64,000 nucleotides of DNA. Origin: Rhipidocladum racemiflorum (Eukaryota > Streptophyta > Magnoliopsida > Poales > Poaceae). Shown here in pieces: positions 33,345-44,497 of the stretch. The stretch spans positions 16,553,666 through 16,617,665 of the forward strand of contig CM070577.1 in the NCBI GenBank assembly GCA_036346355.1, read 5' to 3'. The position numbers were made by a program, and so were the translations under genes. The stretch's first letter is position 1, and each line of letters opens with the position of its first letter. The notes under the pieces are model-generated. The model made no database searches, was not told where the DNA came from, and saw only the letters and a program-made list of their open reading frames with translations.

Positions 33345-33670
33345 CCATCACAGACGGTTTTCAAAAACCGTCTGTAATATATAATATCACAGACGATTCT
33401 ATAAACCAACCGTCAGTGAAACTATCACAGACCGTTATTAATTAAACCCGTCTGTGATTAGATAAATATCGCAGACGGTTTTGTATTCCAACCGTCTGTG
33501 ATATTATCACAAACGGTTCTATAAAAAACCGTCTGTGATATAAAGTAATATCACAGACGGTTTTACTATACAACCGTCTGTGATATAAGCACAGACGGGT
33601 TGTGTTTATAAACGTCTCTGATATTGCTTATATCACAGACGTTTTGTGTTTATAACCGTCTGTGTACTGC
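33345..33670. repeat. Left subterminal repeats of CACTA B
   Basis: At least ten copies of 'atcacagacggttt' or its complement, arranged mostly as inverted pairs around short spacers. Confidence 0.92.
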
Positions 33671-34100
33671 ATTATAACATTTTGATGTTTTTATCGAACT
33701 ACGTATTTTCATCGAAGGCCATAATTCGTTGATAGATAGGACGAAAAATGGTAACAGCCATTTTATAACATAATGAAATTCGAAATTGCTAGTGATCGGA
33801 CGTCAGTTTTTTTCGCAACATTTTCTTTCTACGTGTGAAACATTTTTCTTCGACAAACAGTAAAAAAAATGTATGTTTCATACGTTACAAAAAAATGTTT
33901 CATAACGTTAAAAAAAATGTTTCATACATTCAAAAAAAATCTTGCAATGCGTCCAAAAAACAAAACGAGAATTGGACGTCCGGGTGTAAGTTTCTCCCAA
34001 TGAAATTTGATAACCACTTATGACCATTTTATAACATAAAACATTTCATTACATTACTACATTATATATATATTATTACTTATAAATTAAAATAATCATC
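33671..34100. other. AT-rich stretch between the repeats and the acidic ORF, no gene
   Basis: Contains 'aaaaaaatgtttcatac' repeats (33865-33950). On the minus strand it follows the stop of the acidic ORF and includes 'gtaatgaaatgttttatg', resembling the tail after the acidic ORF of CACTA A. Confidence 0.5.
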
Positions 34101-34104
34101 GCCG

Positions 34105-34389
34105 TCAGGAGCGGTGGCGGCTGCCATCGTCGTCGTCGCTCCACAGTGGGCTGCCATCGTCGTCGTCGTCGCGCCACGGTGGGCTACCGTCGTCGTCGTC
34201 GTCGTCATCTGAGCTCCCCCAGTGCATGACGTCGTCGTCTTCCTCTGACTCTTCCTCGTCCTCCTCCCGCTCCTCCTCCTCCTCGTCCTCCTCCTCCTCT
34301 TCCCGCTTGTGTTTCCCGCATAGCGGCGACGCCGGGGGAGGTGATGGTGGAGCGGTGCCGGACGAAGGAGAACTTGCGGAAGATGCCAT
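34105..34389 (-). CDS. Acidic low-complexity protein carried by CACTA B (unknown function)
   Basis: The 94-residue frame begins MASSASSPSSGTAPP, has a Pro-rich stretch and a CGKHKR basic spot, then a long Glu-rich tract, then Asp runs separated by MHWGSS, GSPPW and GSPLW motifs. The order of segments matches the plus-strand protein at 19411-19698 in CACTA A. On this strand a TATTAAAT box lies about 40 bases upstream of the ATG (34429-34436). The Asp-run part consists of imperfect triplet-rich repeats ('gtcgtcgtc'), so exact length may vary between copies. Function unknown. Its minus orientation, opposite to the other genes of the element, suggests separate transcription. Confidence 0.5.
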   Translation of the reverse strand: MASSASSPSSGTAPPSPPPASPLCGKHKREEEEEDEEEEEREEDEEESEEDDDVMHWGSSDDDDDDDGSPPWRDDDDDGSPLWSDDDDGSRHRS

Positions 34390-34519
34390 TAGCAGTAATG
34401 TGTTGATCGAATTCGATCAATAGCGGTGATTTAATAGGTGGCCGGAATTGAAGACGAAGCGAGAAACGAAGAGTTCTCATTCAAAGGCGCGCAGGAAACG
34501 AAGAGACGAAGACGGACCG

Positions 34520-34680
34520 TCGCTATCACAGACGATTCTATAAACCAACCGTCAGTAAAACTATCACACACCATTCCTCGTCTGCCATCACGGACGGTTT
34601 TTGAAATAACCGTCTGTGATATACCTATATATCACAGACGGTTTAGTTTACATAACCGTCTGTATAATATAAGGTTTGGA
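34520..34680. repeat. Second cluster of CACTA B subterminal repeats
   Basis: 'atcacagacggttt', 'aaccgtctgtgat' and 'gattctataaaccaaccgtcagt' variants. The tnp2 fragment begins immediately after, at about 34684. Confidence 0.85.
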
Positions 34681-34683
34681 CTG

Positions 34684-34893
34684 AGTACAGATGGAATGAA
34701 TCCTTTCGGTAACATGAGCAGCCGGCATAGCACTTGGCCCGTGAATCTCTGTATCTACAACCTTCCTCCTTGGTTGTGTATGAAGCGAAAATACATTTTA
34801 TTGTCTGTGCTTATCCAAGGACCGAAACAACCTGGGAACGATATTGATGTGTACCTAGCTCCATTGGTGGAAGATCTAAAAACATTGTGGGTT
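34684..34893 (+). pseudogene. tnp2: tnp2 fragment
   Basis: About 70 codons align with the tnp2 of CACTA A around LSTDGMNPFG and LIQGPKQPGNDIDVYL, including the conserved STDG context. Upstream it joins directly to subterminal repeat sequence. Downstream it stops aligning at ...LKTLW, just before the large palindrome. Both edges are therefore deletion junctions. It cannot encode a transposase. Confidence 0.9.
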
Positions 34894-34920
34894 CCATCGC
34901 GTCAAGAGTCAAGAGTCTAG

Positions 34921-35124
34921 AGCTATCTCTCCTGTCTAATTTCTGATCTGTCCATCTATTCCATCGCGTGAACATTAAAGCCTGCGCTGCACTACATGTA
35001 TACCGAGTACCGAGGCAGCAGCAGCTGCTGCCTCGGTACTCGGTATACATGTAGTGCAGCGCAGGCTTTAATGTTCACGCGATGGAATAGATGGACAGAT
35101 CAGAAATTAGACAGGAGAGATAGC
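34921..35124. repeat. Near-perfect palindrome of about 204 bp
   Basis: The left arm starts 'agctatctctcctgtctaat' and the right arm ends with its complement. Pairing appears unbroken for about 95-100 bases up to a centre at 'cagcagcagctgctg' (35016-35030). Outside it a further 'agagtcaagag' pairs loosely on both sides. It starts about 30 bases after the tnp2 truncation point. Confidence 0.92.
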
Positions 35125-35829
35125 TCTTGACTCTTGTTCCTGGTATACTAAGTGAAAATGACACGGGCAATCCAGGGGAGGACCTCCTCGAGCAGATGGC
35201 AGCTTGAAAAGTCCTCCAAACTGTCACGTCAGCCTGTAGCGCCACCGATGCATCGACATTGATCTTGCCGTAAGTTCCAAAAAAAATGACGCTAGGCAGT
35301 CAAAATTAACACAGAATCGTAGCAAGTTGAGTACAAAAATGTACTCACAAGACTTTTGCAAAACATATAATATATGTAGGTTGTATTAATAGAAAGGCTA
35401 CTGCGGTTATTTTGCATAAATATATGTAGGTTGTATTAATAGAAAGTCGAATTTAGTAAAAGCAATTTAATGATATAAAATAACAAGTATGCAAGCATAA
35501 ATATAACAACTCACAGTCCTCCATGACGTGAGCAACAAGTTTTCCATTTTCTACCAACACATGGCATAAAACCAATCTTTGCTTACACATGACACAACAG
35601 TTGAAAACAATCTTGCCAACACATAGCAAAGTATTGAATAATATGTAGGGTAAACTTTTCAATACCAAAATTTCCAATTGCAAACCATTTTATGAAAAAT
35701 ATGAAAACATCTAGCTAGTGCTAGTGCACCAAGACTTTCATGATTGTGGAAACGGCTTTTGAAAAAGATTTTCACTCTGCGGCTTTACCCACAAGACGTT
35801 TGGTGAATAACATTATTTCAATATTTTAC
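35125..35829. other. Region between palindrome and TNPA-type gene, probable promoter or first intron
   Basis: AT-rich sequence. A short direct repeat, 'atatatgtaggttgtattaatagaaag', occurs at about 35370 and 35424. No recognisable coding sequence is seen. An unknown minus-strand open frame at 35453-35683 shows no similarity that I can name. Confidence 0.45.
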
Positions 35830-38091
35830 ATCCACCTTAGGCCCAATCGATGAGCCGAGTCAAGTCAAACCAACTCGCGCTCCAAGAAAAGCAAACAAAA
35901 GGCCAACAGGCCGATATAGCATCACGGCGATCGATCCGAAAGATGGGTCCCCTACCGGAAGTAAAAAGGTAGTGAATGCATTACGAACAATGTGCGGGAT
36001 AGTTGCACGCGAACGGGTCCCCATCACATGTACATCCTGGAAGTCGCTGACTGACGAGGGCCGCAACGACCTGCTTACAGAAATCCTTTCCTCCTTTGAT
36101 CTCCCAGAAGAACTCGAGGACCCTGTGCAACGGTATGCACTTCTAGTGGCAGGAAAGGCGTGGAAGACCTTTAAGAGCACACTTGTCAAGGAATACGTCA
36201 ATAAGGATAGCACTCCCTACTCTAAGTATGGGTTCATTAGTGAGGATTCATGGCGACGTTTTGTTCAGCTGAAGACGACAGATCAATTCTTGATTGAAAG
36301 TGAAGCACACAAGGCCCTGCAGGCAAGGAACACCCACCCCCACAGACTCAGCACCGCTGGCTACGCGGGGAAGAGGATGCAATGGGACAGGGAGGACGAG
36401 GGGGACTCCGCGCCATTTGCATCGATTGTCGACTAAAGGCGCCGTAGACTCAAGCTAAGAGCGAGGTCATGTGCCACACCATCTGGCACCATCTCCTTTA
36501 CAAACCCTGCGGACGAGGAAGTCTGCCAACGTTTGGTAAGATATCGAACCACCATTTTGGTACGTATTTAGTTCCTAACTTCATAAGTCAAATAACTTGC
36601 TGCGATCTTGCAGGCAGAGTTGAGTGCACAATCTTTCGGTGGATCTTTTGTCCCAAACAGGAAGAGAGATGCACTCTCCACGGCATTGGGAAACAAGGAA
36701 CACCCTGGTCGCACGCGAGGCAAAGGGGTTTTCGTTCCCTGGAAAACGGGCTTCGAAGACACTCACATATACCGAAGTAAGAAGAGAGGTAGAGACGAGC
36801 GCGAGAAAAAGATCGTGAAGGATCTTGAGGACAGGTTGAGAGGAGAATTCGATGATAGGATAAGAAGCCTCGAGGAAAGGCTCAATGCTCAAAACACACA
36901 GCCTGTGGAAGGCCAAGGGTTCAGCCCCACTACACGTAAGAGCAAATGTCGCCCGCCCACGACTGTGGTAAACACGTTGGCAAATTCCACATGCCTGTGA
37001 CATCAAGGTATACTAATTTAGATCTCTTGAATGCTCCATAGATATATCTTTTGGGCACATTAGCTAATTGGGTACCGTTGTGTAGGAGCCCACGCGGTGC
37101 AATCTCCAGGTGAGAGTTGCCAATTGCTCCCTTCCTATACAGGCTGCTTGGGGCCTCGCGTATCCATCCATTGAAGGGGCGATGGTGCACGGTACCCTGC
37201 TAGCGCCGGGTTTCACGAAGGTCAATGTGGACGGCGTTCATGACATTTTCAAGATCGTCACGCTACAATTGCCTCCAAATGACGAGCTTCAGACACTGGG
37301 GGATGTCATCGGCACATTCATCCAAAGGCCCAAAGAAATGACATATCTCTAGACATCCATCCTCCACCAGAAGTACCTCTACTTCCTCCGCCAGAAGTTG
37401 ATCCAATTCCCCCCAAATCGGTTATCGTGCCCTCCTCACCCAAAAACATTGACAGTGAGTTTGATATTGACTTTGACTATGATTGCTCTCTACTCCCCTC
37501 GTCTCCCCCGAAGATTTCCGTTCTAACAAAGAAAGGGAAGGGCAAATCGAAAAAGATAGCGAAGGCCTTGGAGTACTATCCGATGGCCCCGTTGGCCCGG
37601 GTATTCAAGCTAGGAGAGCCTTTATTAACGGAAGATCGCATGAAGACATTGACTTATTGCTGCAAAAGCCTGCATACATACTACATGAGACAAGCTAACA
37701 AGCCAGAGAACGAACGTACAACAAGTATCATGGTCCGCTACAAGCCTAAGCATCTGTTCAACGACTCAGCGGGGGGCTACTTCGCGGTCGGCTTCCAGGA
37801 CCTATTCGATCTCTTCAACCTCGACGCCCTCGACATCTCGCTCTTAAGATGCTGGACATTGTGAGTGTGTCTTCCCTGTAATACGGATAAATGTCATATA
37901 TATATATATATATTTGAAGTGACCCCTTTGCCTAACTTTTGTATATATAGATTCATGATACGCGAAGCGAGAACGAACAATACATCGGTGGGTTTCCTCG
38001 ACCCACTCTTAGTCTCGCAGCCAACAATGAACCAAGATGCAAAAGCAGTAGAGGAATACGTACGACATGCCTTGGATGCTCAGAAAGATAA

Positions 38092-39385
38092 TGTAACACC
38101 CCGGCATTTAATATGCCCGAATGCTACCAAACATAAGCTAAACAACAACTAAATACCACATTTAAACATAAATTCCAGCAAAGGTACATATGCTAAAAAA
38201 TCGATATTTCGGCATCATCTCCTTTGTTTTTCCATGAATTAACACAATATCAATATCATGGCAAGATATATCATAGCACACGACATCTAGAACATCAACA
38301 TAAATGGACATATTATCGAATTACGCCATTAATACCACGCTCAACCACTTCAAAATCTATAACGAAGCAAATAAGGAATCGCAAGAATGCTAAATTAAAC
38401 CAGACATTAAGTTTAAGGCACAACTCTTAATATCATGTCTCCAAGTGATTAATTATGGACTATGATGGTGGAGCTACGTGTAGAAGTGTAGCTAAACCCC
38501 TTTTTCCCGCATGCCGATCTCAAAGTACCTAAAAACAACATAAAACACAAGCGTGAGTTCGAAAACTCAGCAAGCATATTGTAATGGACAACAAGATCAT
38601 TTACAAGACAATAATACCTCACGTCACATATAACATCTCAAACATGAACACATAACAACATCCTCATCATTTAATATGTATTGTAATGCAATGCAATGCA
38701 ATGCTATGCTCATATCTCCTTGGAAACTCATACCGGTATGGTTGAGTACACACCCGTCGGTGTGCACCCTCTCCCCCCTTCCATCCCGAAGATGGAGGGT
38801 GCCTACTCCTCGCTTCCATTCACGACGTGAATGGAATCACGATGTAGGTCTTACTCAATGGCGTTCCGGAATAGTCATAACTTTCTCACCGACCTTCCCC
38901 GGATTAGTTATGACTTTCTCACCGCCCTCGCCCCATCTCATGTCATGCATGCAACTATGCCAATTATCATATCTCATTTGTACATAAACATATGGCCTCT
39001 CATCATGACAAATATAGACACATGGCATCGAATCATGATAAGTATAAACACATAGCATCATATCATGATAATCATACTCAATGTATCATTGGAAAACAGC
39101 AAGCAAGGCAAGTGAGCATAGCAAGTATTCAATCTTTCATCCAATATCAACAAACAACCTACAATCCGCTATACATTACAACACACTTGCCTCAACCGCG
39201 GGCGACGAATTGGCGGGAAGTAGAGGGCACTCCCGGTGTCACACCACCTGCACATAGGCATCACACACTCTCAATAATTCCCACAAAACAGAACACAAAT
39301 CCCCAACTCACCCGACATTGCCCACTACTCGCAAAACCTAAAAACAGAGGTTCTGTCCCGGCGGGACAGCAGCCTTGCAAAGGCC
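38092..39385 (-). repeat. Left (3') LTR of the 20-kb element, partial
   Basis: About 1294 bp match the outer part of the right LTR (55788-57080) with roughly 14 visible differences. The match stops abruptly at 'cagccttgcaaaggcc'. The following 'aaaacagaacacaaatccccaactcacccgacat' repeats sequence at 39287-39320. About 1.09 kb of LTR sequence present on the right side is absent here. Confidence 0.9.
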
Positions 39386-41232
39386 AAAACAGAACACAAA
39401 TCCCCAACTCACCCGACATCGACCTCGAATCCGAAGGACACCAAAAACAACTACCATGTCCCCAAGGGACAAAAGGCTTCTCAGCCGCACAAAACAATCG
39501 CACAACAACAAAAAAAAATCGGAACAAACGACAAACGCTTCGCACTTCTATCACAACCAACCTGACTACCACACTCCATCAAACTCAATCATGACACAAA
39601 ATCCCATCTCTTCCAATTATTTGACCCTTTTCACAAAGAATCAAAATTAACTAATGTCATCTACGTACATAGCCTTCATCGACAAAACTTTTCTTTTCTT
39701 CCACAAACCACGCTACACTTTCATTCTACCCCCTCCCAGGCAAAACACACACCCAGGGACAGCTAGCTACGACAAAGTTCACGACAGATCACTATATTTC
39801 AAATTATCATCCCTTTTTAACAATCCAACCATATTCTCAACAAGGTTTGGACCGACATCACCAACTTCCAACATGACCACCCTTCGAACCACAACCAAAG
39901 TTCTACGCCTAGCCCAAGGTAGAGCTGTAAATTATTACCAAACCTCAACTGGTTCTTTTCCTATGAGGGTCTCGCCCTCACACTTTCTCACTCAAAAACT
40001 ACCAAACCCATGAGTATAATCCTCCATTATGCTCAACAATTCCATAGACATTTCTATTCACATCTCAAACGAGAATGCCAACAAAGAGCAACTCCCTTAG
40101 TCGGATGAACCACATTCATCAACTCGAACCCAAAACACAACAAATCACTTGGAACAAAGGTTTGACAACCTCGAAAGATCACTCGATCTCTTTTCCTAAG
40201 TCAAGTCGCAAAGGAAAAACTCCAATCTCAAATCAATGCGATACATCTCACATCGGGGACCACTCAAACAAAAAGAGAGACTCCACACAATTCTTTGTCA
40301 GAAATTCTCAACAATCAATGACAACTCGACTCACTTTCACCACAGCCAAGCATCTCATAAAAACAACATTGTGGAAGAGAAAACCGATTCTCAAACCAAT
40401 CGAAAGAATCCACAACCGCCATAATAACTCTCAAGGAAACAAGGAAACCCAATCCTCTTACAACAAAGCCAAATAACAGGAACTCTTCACTCTTTCTTTT
40501 CATGCTAAAGAGCAAATGGAAATCTAGATTCATGACATGAATCCAAGCTTTTCGAGAGCACACCGGATTAGTCATATTTCCCTATATGACTTACTCACCG
40601 ACACTGCTCAACGACTCTTTTATCAATAGACATCTATAAATGATGTCATGTTTCCTTTTCACCATTCATTCATCATGTACAACGCTACCAAATAGTCATT
40701 CACAAGACAACTTCTTCCTTTGCATCACATGATTAAAACTTGGATAGCATCGATGATTGCGCCCAATCATAAAACTATGAGGGGAACACCATTAACAGGA
40801 AAACACCACGTCATACATAACCTGTCGACAATTGAAAGCCAAATTTGTAAAGCATCGCGTTTTAACCAGAATCAACATTTTGAAAGAGAACATCAATTCT
40901 CAAAGAGAAATGGGAGACTCATTTTCCCAAAATGAGAACACTTCACCAAACCGAATCACTTATAAACATTCATAAAATCCACCCTTTTTAAACACTCGCA
41001 AACACCACATGACCTTTTCCAAATAAATCCAGTTCCAATCAAATAGAATTACAAATTAAATCTCAAGAATTTTCAACACAGCCCACTATGTCCATCGGCT
41101 TCCTTTTTAAGATTTACTCCAAGTATGCTTCAGTGCGAACGCGAAGGAGCGCGATCCACTCAAAGGCTTTTGGGTGCAAAATCAAACTCATAGCATAAAC
41201 TGAACAACTTAGCCAAAACCAAAGATGGGCAC
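39386..41232. other. Internal region of the LARD-like element, left part
   Basis: A/C-rich, non-coding. Several open frames give Thr/Asn/Lys/Gln-rich peptides of no recognisable family. It ends with the target duplication GGCAC (41228-41232) of the gypsy element. Confidence 0.6.
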
Positions 41233-41803
41233 TGTGGGATGTCAGAGACAGGGGTCCCGCAAGAGGGGCCTACACCCGACTGGGCCTGACAGGCGGAATA
41301 GAAAGCCCAAAGCCCAGAAGCACCACGACGGGCCCAGAGGAGACCTTCGACTTGCTCCCCAAGACAACTCCTGATCCTTCAAGGAAGCTTCGCGCCCCGC
41401 CCTAACAACCCGCCAGGAACGAAGCATGCGATCGACATCGCGGAACCTGCGGATGCTGGAACTCGACAAGGCGGCAGCGTGGGTCGGAGAAAGCATAACC
41501 ACCTCTCCAGGGCGTAGCGTGAAGGCGGATAAGGACAAGGGACATGTCGTCTGTGCCACCATGTTCAGGGCCGGTGGCGCCCATCTATCATGTATTCTTC
41601 CCCAATATATAAGGAGGAGGGAGAAACAAGAAAAAGAGACACACACGATATATCCAAGAACACAGGACTAGGGTATTATCTCCTCCGAGAGAGCCCGAAC
41701 TGTCTAAAACAGATTGCCCTCAAGATCTGTGTTACCATCAAGCTCGGATCCCGCACAAATCCCTAGAATCACAAATCTTATTGCCGCGAAACAGATCGTC
41801 GGC
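41233..41803 (+). repeat. 5' LTR of the gypsy element
   Basis: Starts TGTGGGATGTC; the end is set by alignment with the 3' LTR and by the primer site at 41806. A TATA box (ATATATAAG, 41605-41613) lies in the expected place, with the transcript start probably about 30 bases later. Confidence 0.92.
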
Positions 41804-41805
41804 GG

Positions 41806-41825
41806 TTGGCGCGCCCAGGTAGGGG
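41806..41825 (+). other. Primer binding site of the gypsy element
   Basis: TTGGCGCGCCCAGGTAGGGG follows the 5' LTR after two or three bases, a form common in grass Tat-lineage elements. Confidence 0.8.
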
Positions 41826-41850
41826 CTTGTGTCAACATCTTCGTCCAAGC

Positions 41851-44497
41851 TTGATGGTCGCGACGAGCGAAGTCTCCACAGTCTTCTTCCGGCCAGTCTT
41901 CCATTTTGGAAGCCTGACCTTCATCTCCAACGACCTCGGAAGCCTTTCTCTCTCTAAGGGAACCGCGCTACAGCGCGGTGAGGTTTCCGGCGATCCATCG
42001 TCGCGACTTCCGCGCCGATCGGAAGGTCCCCCTGTCTCGTACCCTAAAGTACCGAGTGGGGATCCGAAGACCCGTTCCAGCCGCGGAGTCGGGCTCGAGG
42101 ACGCCGAGGCACGAAGGGTGGGGGTTCTCACCGCCAAGCCACTCGGCACCCCCGAGCGCCTAGGTTTATCTTCTCCAGACTCACCCACTTCAGCGGCCGA
42201 GTCAGAAGAAAGCCTAGAGAGCTGCTGGAATTTCCGTAGAGTCTGTGTAATCGAAGGCTCGCGGGCAGATTCGCAGCAGCGCTTCGACACCTCAGTCGCC
42301 GCCGATTTGGAAGGAGGCCGAGTGATCAACTCGACGCTACGGGCGCGTACTCGAGACGCGCCGGCTGTCAATGAAGACATTCTGCAAGCCAAGATGGGGA
42401 CCAGGCTGTTTTTCGTACTACAAAGCAGAATATCGCCGCCTCCAAGACACTCTGGATACCACGACCCCATGCTGGGGCGGATGATCGATTGCCCGATCAT
42501 GGCCCAAGTAAAGGCCATGGTGACGGCGGCAACTATCCATGCCCAAACCGACCCGGCGAAGGAGCGATCCGCGTGGTCCGGCGAGGACCAGACGACCAAT
42601 GGCCGGTCAGGTCGGGAAGCCCGCCAGACACATCATGTTCTACCCCGCGGAGACGACTTGCGACACAGCATCAGCCGCGACTTCCGTTCAGACCTCGACG
42701 CCAGGCGCCGCGACCGAGAAAGGGAGGAACAACGCCGTCAAGCCGACGAATATGAGCGCTACGACATCCTTCCGCGAGGCCGCGAAGTACGCCAAGCGCG
42801 ATCCCCTCCGCGTCGATCACCTCCTGAGGGTGTCGCGAGGTCATCGAAGGGTTCAGGCGTTTACCCTCACCTACGCCGAGTGGTTTGGCCTGATGGATTT
42901 AATCCTAAAGGCATCACTAGGTTCGACGGTGAGAGGGACCCGGAGGCTTGGCTACAAGTATACGCTCTGGCAGTCAGGGCCGCCAGGGGGGATCAGAAAG
43001 TAATGGCAAACTACTTACCGGTTACCCTCTCGCCCCTGGCCCAAGCATGGCTCACCGGACTTCCAGCGAACTCTATAGATTCCTGGGGAGATCTGTGTGA
43101 GCAGTTCATCTCAAATTTCCAAGGCACTTACGAGCGCCAGCACCCTTGGGACCTATACCAGCTACACCAAAGGAGGAACGAATCCCTCGGGAGTTCGTCG
43201 GCGCTTCATGAGCAGGAAAAGCACCGTTCGGGACGTCACAGATGCGATTGTGATAGCTGCCTTCCAGAAAGGAGTCAGCGACCCCGACCTCATCAAGAAG
43301 ATGTCCCGGAAGCCACCCACGTCGGTCCGGGAGCTGTTCGCCCTAGCGGACCGTTACGCTTCAGCCTCCGAGGCTCTGGCGGAACGGCGTGATGAGGGGA
43401 AGGATCAGTCTGAACCCCCTCGGCGGAAAGAAAAGAAGCGCAAGGGCGAAGAGCTGGTGGCAGTCGCTGCACCAACTCATCCTCGCGCTCTCAAAGAGGA
43501 TGGATATGACAAGGTTATGAACTCACCCTGCCCTTTCCATCCGAAGGGGAGGCATGCCGCCAAGGACTGCTTCACCCTAAAGAGGTTCGCCCGCGAGAGC
43601 AAGAGGCAGGCTGGACAAGGTCCGAGTGGTCACGCCGCCGGCAAACCGCCTCTCCCTGAAGCTGAGGAAGACTATCAGGAAGTCGACCTCGAGCTTAACT
43701 ACATATTCGGGGGTTCGGCCGCATATGAGTCCAAGCGGAAGCAAAAGCTCACCGCTCGGGACATCTGTGCAGTAGAGCCGGAGACCCCCCGATATGTCCG
43801 GTGGTCCGAGGTCGCAATAACTTACGACCGCACGGATCACCCAGATCGCGTCCCATTCCCCGGCAGATACCCGCTGGTCTTGGCGCCGGTTGTCCGCGGC
43901 ATCAAGCTCAAAAGGGTGTTGATTGACGGTGGGAGTGGGCTCAACGTCCTCTTCGTGAAGACACTCGATGATATGGGGATCCCGCGGTCTGACCTCAAAC
44001 GCGGGTCGTCGCCTTTTCATGGAGTGATACCCGGAACGTCGGCGATACCACTCGGACAAATCACTCTGCCAGTCACGTTCGGCGCAAGGGACAACTACCG
44101 GACTGAGAGCCTTAGCTTCGAGGTGGCAGACTTCGCGACAGCGTATCACGCCATCTTGGGGAGACCAGCGCTGGCCAAGTTCATGGTGGTGCCCCACTAT
44201 GCGTATCTGATGCTGAAAATGCCGGGTCCGAGTGGTATTATCACTCTGCGCGGCGATGTTAAGCAGTCTTTCTCTTGCGACAGGGAGAGCTGCGAAATGG
44301 CCGAGTCTATGGAGGCACTGGTGGGTCGGGAAAGGATTCGTCAAGAGGCGGATTTCGACAAGCCGGAAGGCAGTATCCCTACCCGCAAGCCGCAGAACTC
44401 TGGGATCGGCCCCGAGGAAGGCACCAAAAGGATTCTCCTCGACCCGTCCGATCCGGCGCGAGCCGTCTTGATCGGGACAAGGCTCGGGGATGAATAG
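41851..44497 (+). pseudogene. Gypsy gag and protease (frameshifted)
   Basis: The frame running to about 43190 has a long, poorly conserved N-terminal part rich in charged residues, then the Retrotrans_gag domain with GERDPEAWLQVY (about 42930) and WGDLCEQFISNFQGTY (about 43085-43130). A one-base shift near 43190 moves to the frame that runs to 44497, continuing FMSRKSTVRDVTDAIVIAAF and a Lys/Arg-rich linker, then the aspartic protease with VLIDGGSGLNVLF near 43920. The DGGS form of the active site is normal for this lineage. An in-frame TAG at 44495-44497 separates protease from RT. Confidence 0.88.

Noticed and set aside
34438..34683. N-terminal extension of the tnp2 fragment as a fusion protein
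   Set aside because: The extension is translation of subterminal repeat sequence and has no protein-like features.
39386..41232. Several plus-strand open frames of 60-200 codons as genes
   Set aside because: A/C-rich composition leaves few stops; the peptides are Thr/Asn/Lys-rich without domains, and lie in a non-coding LARD-type interior.
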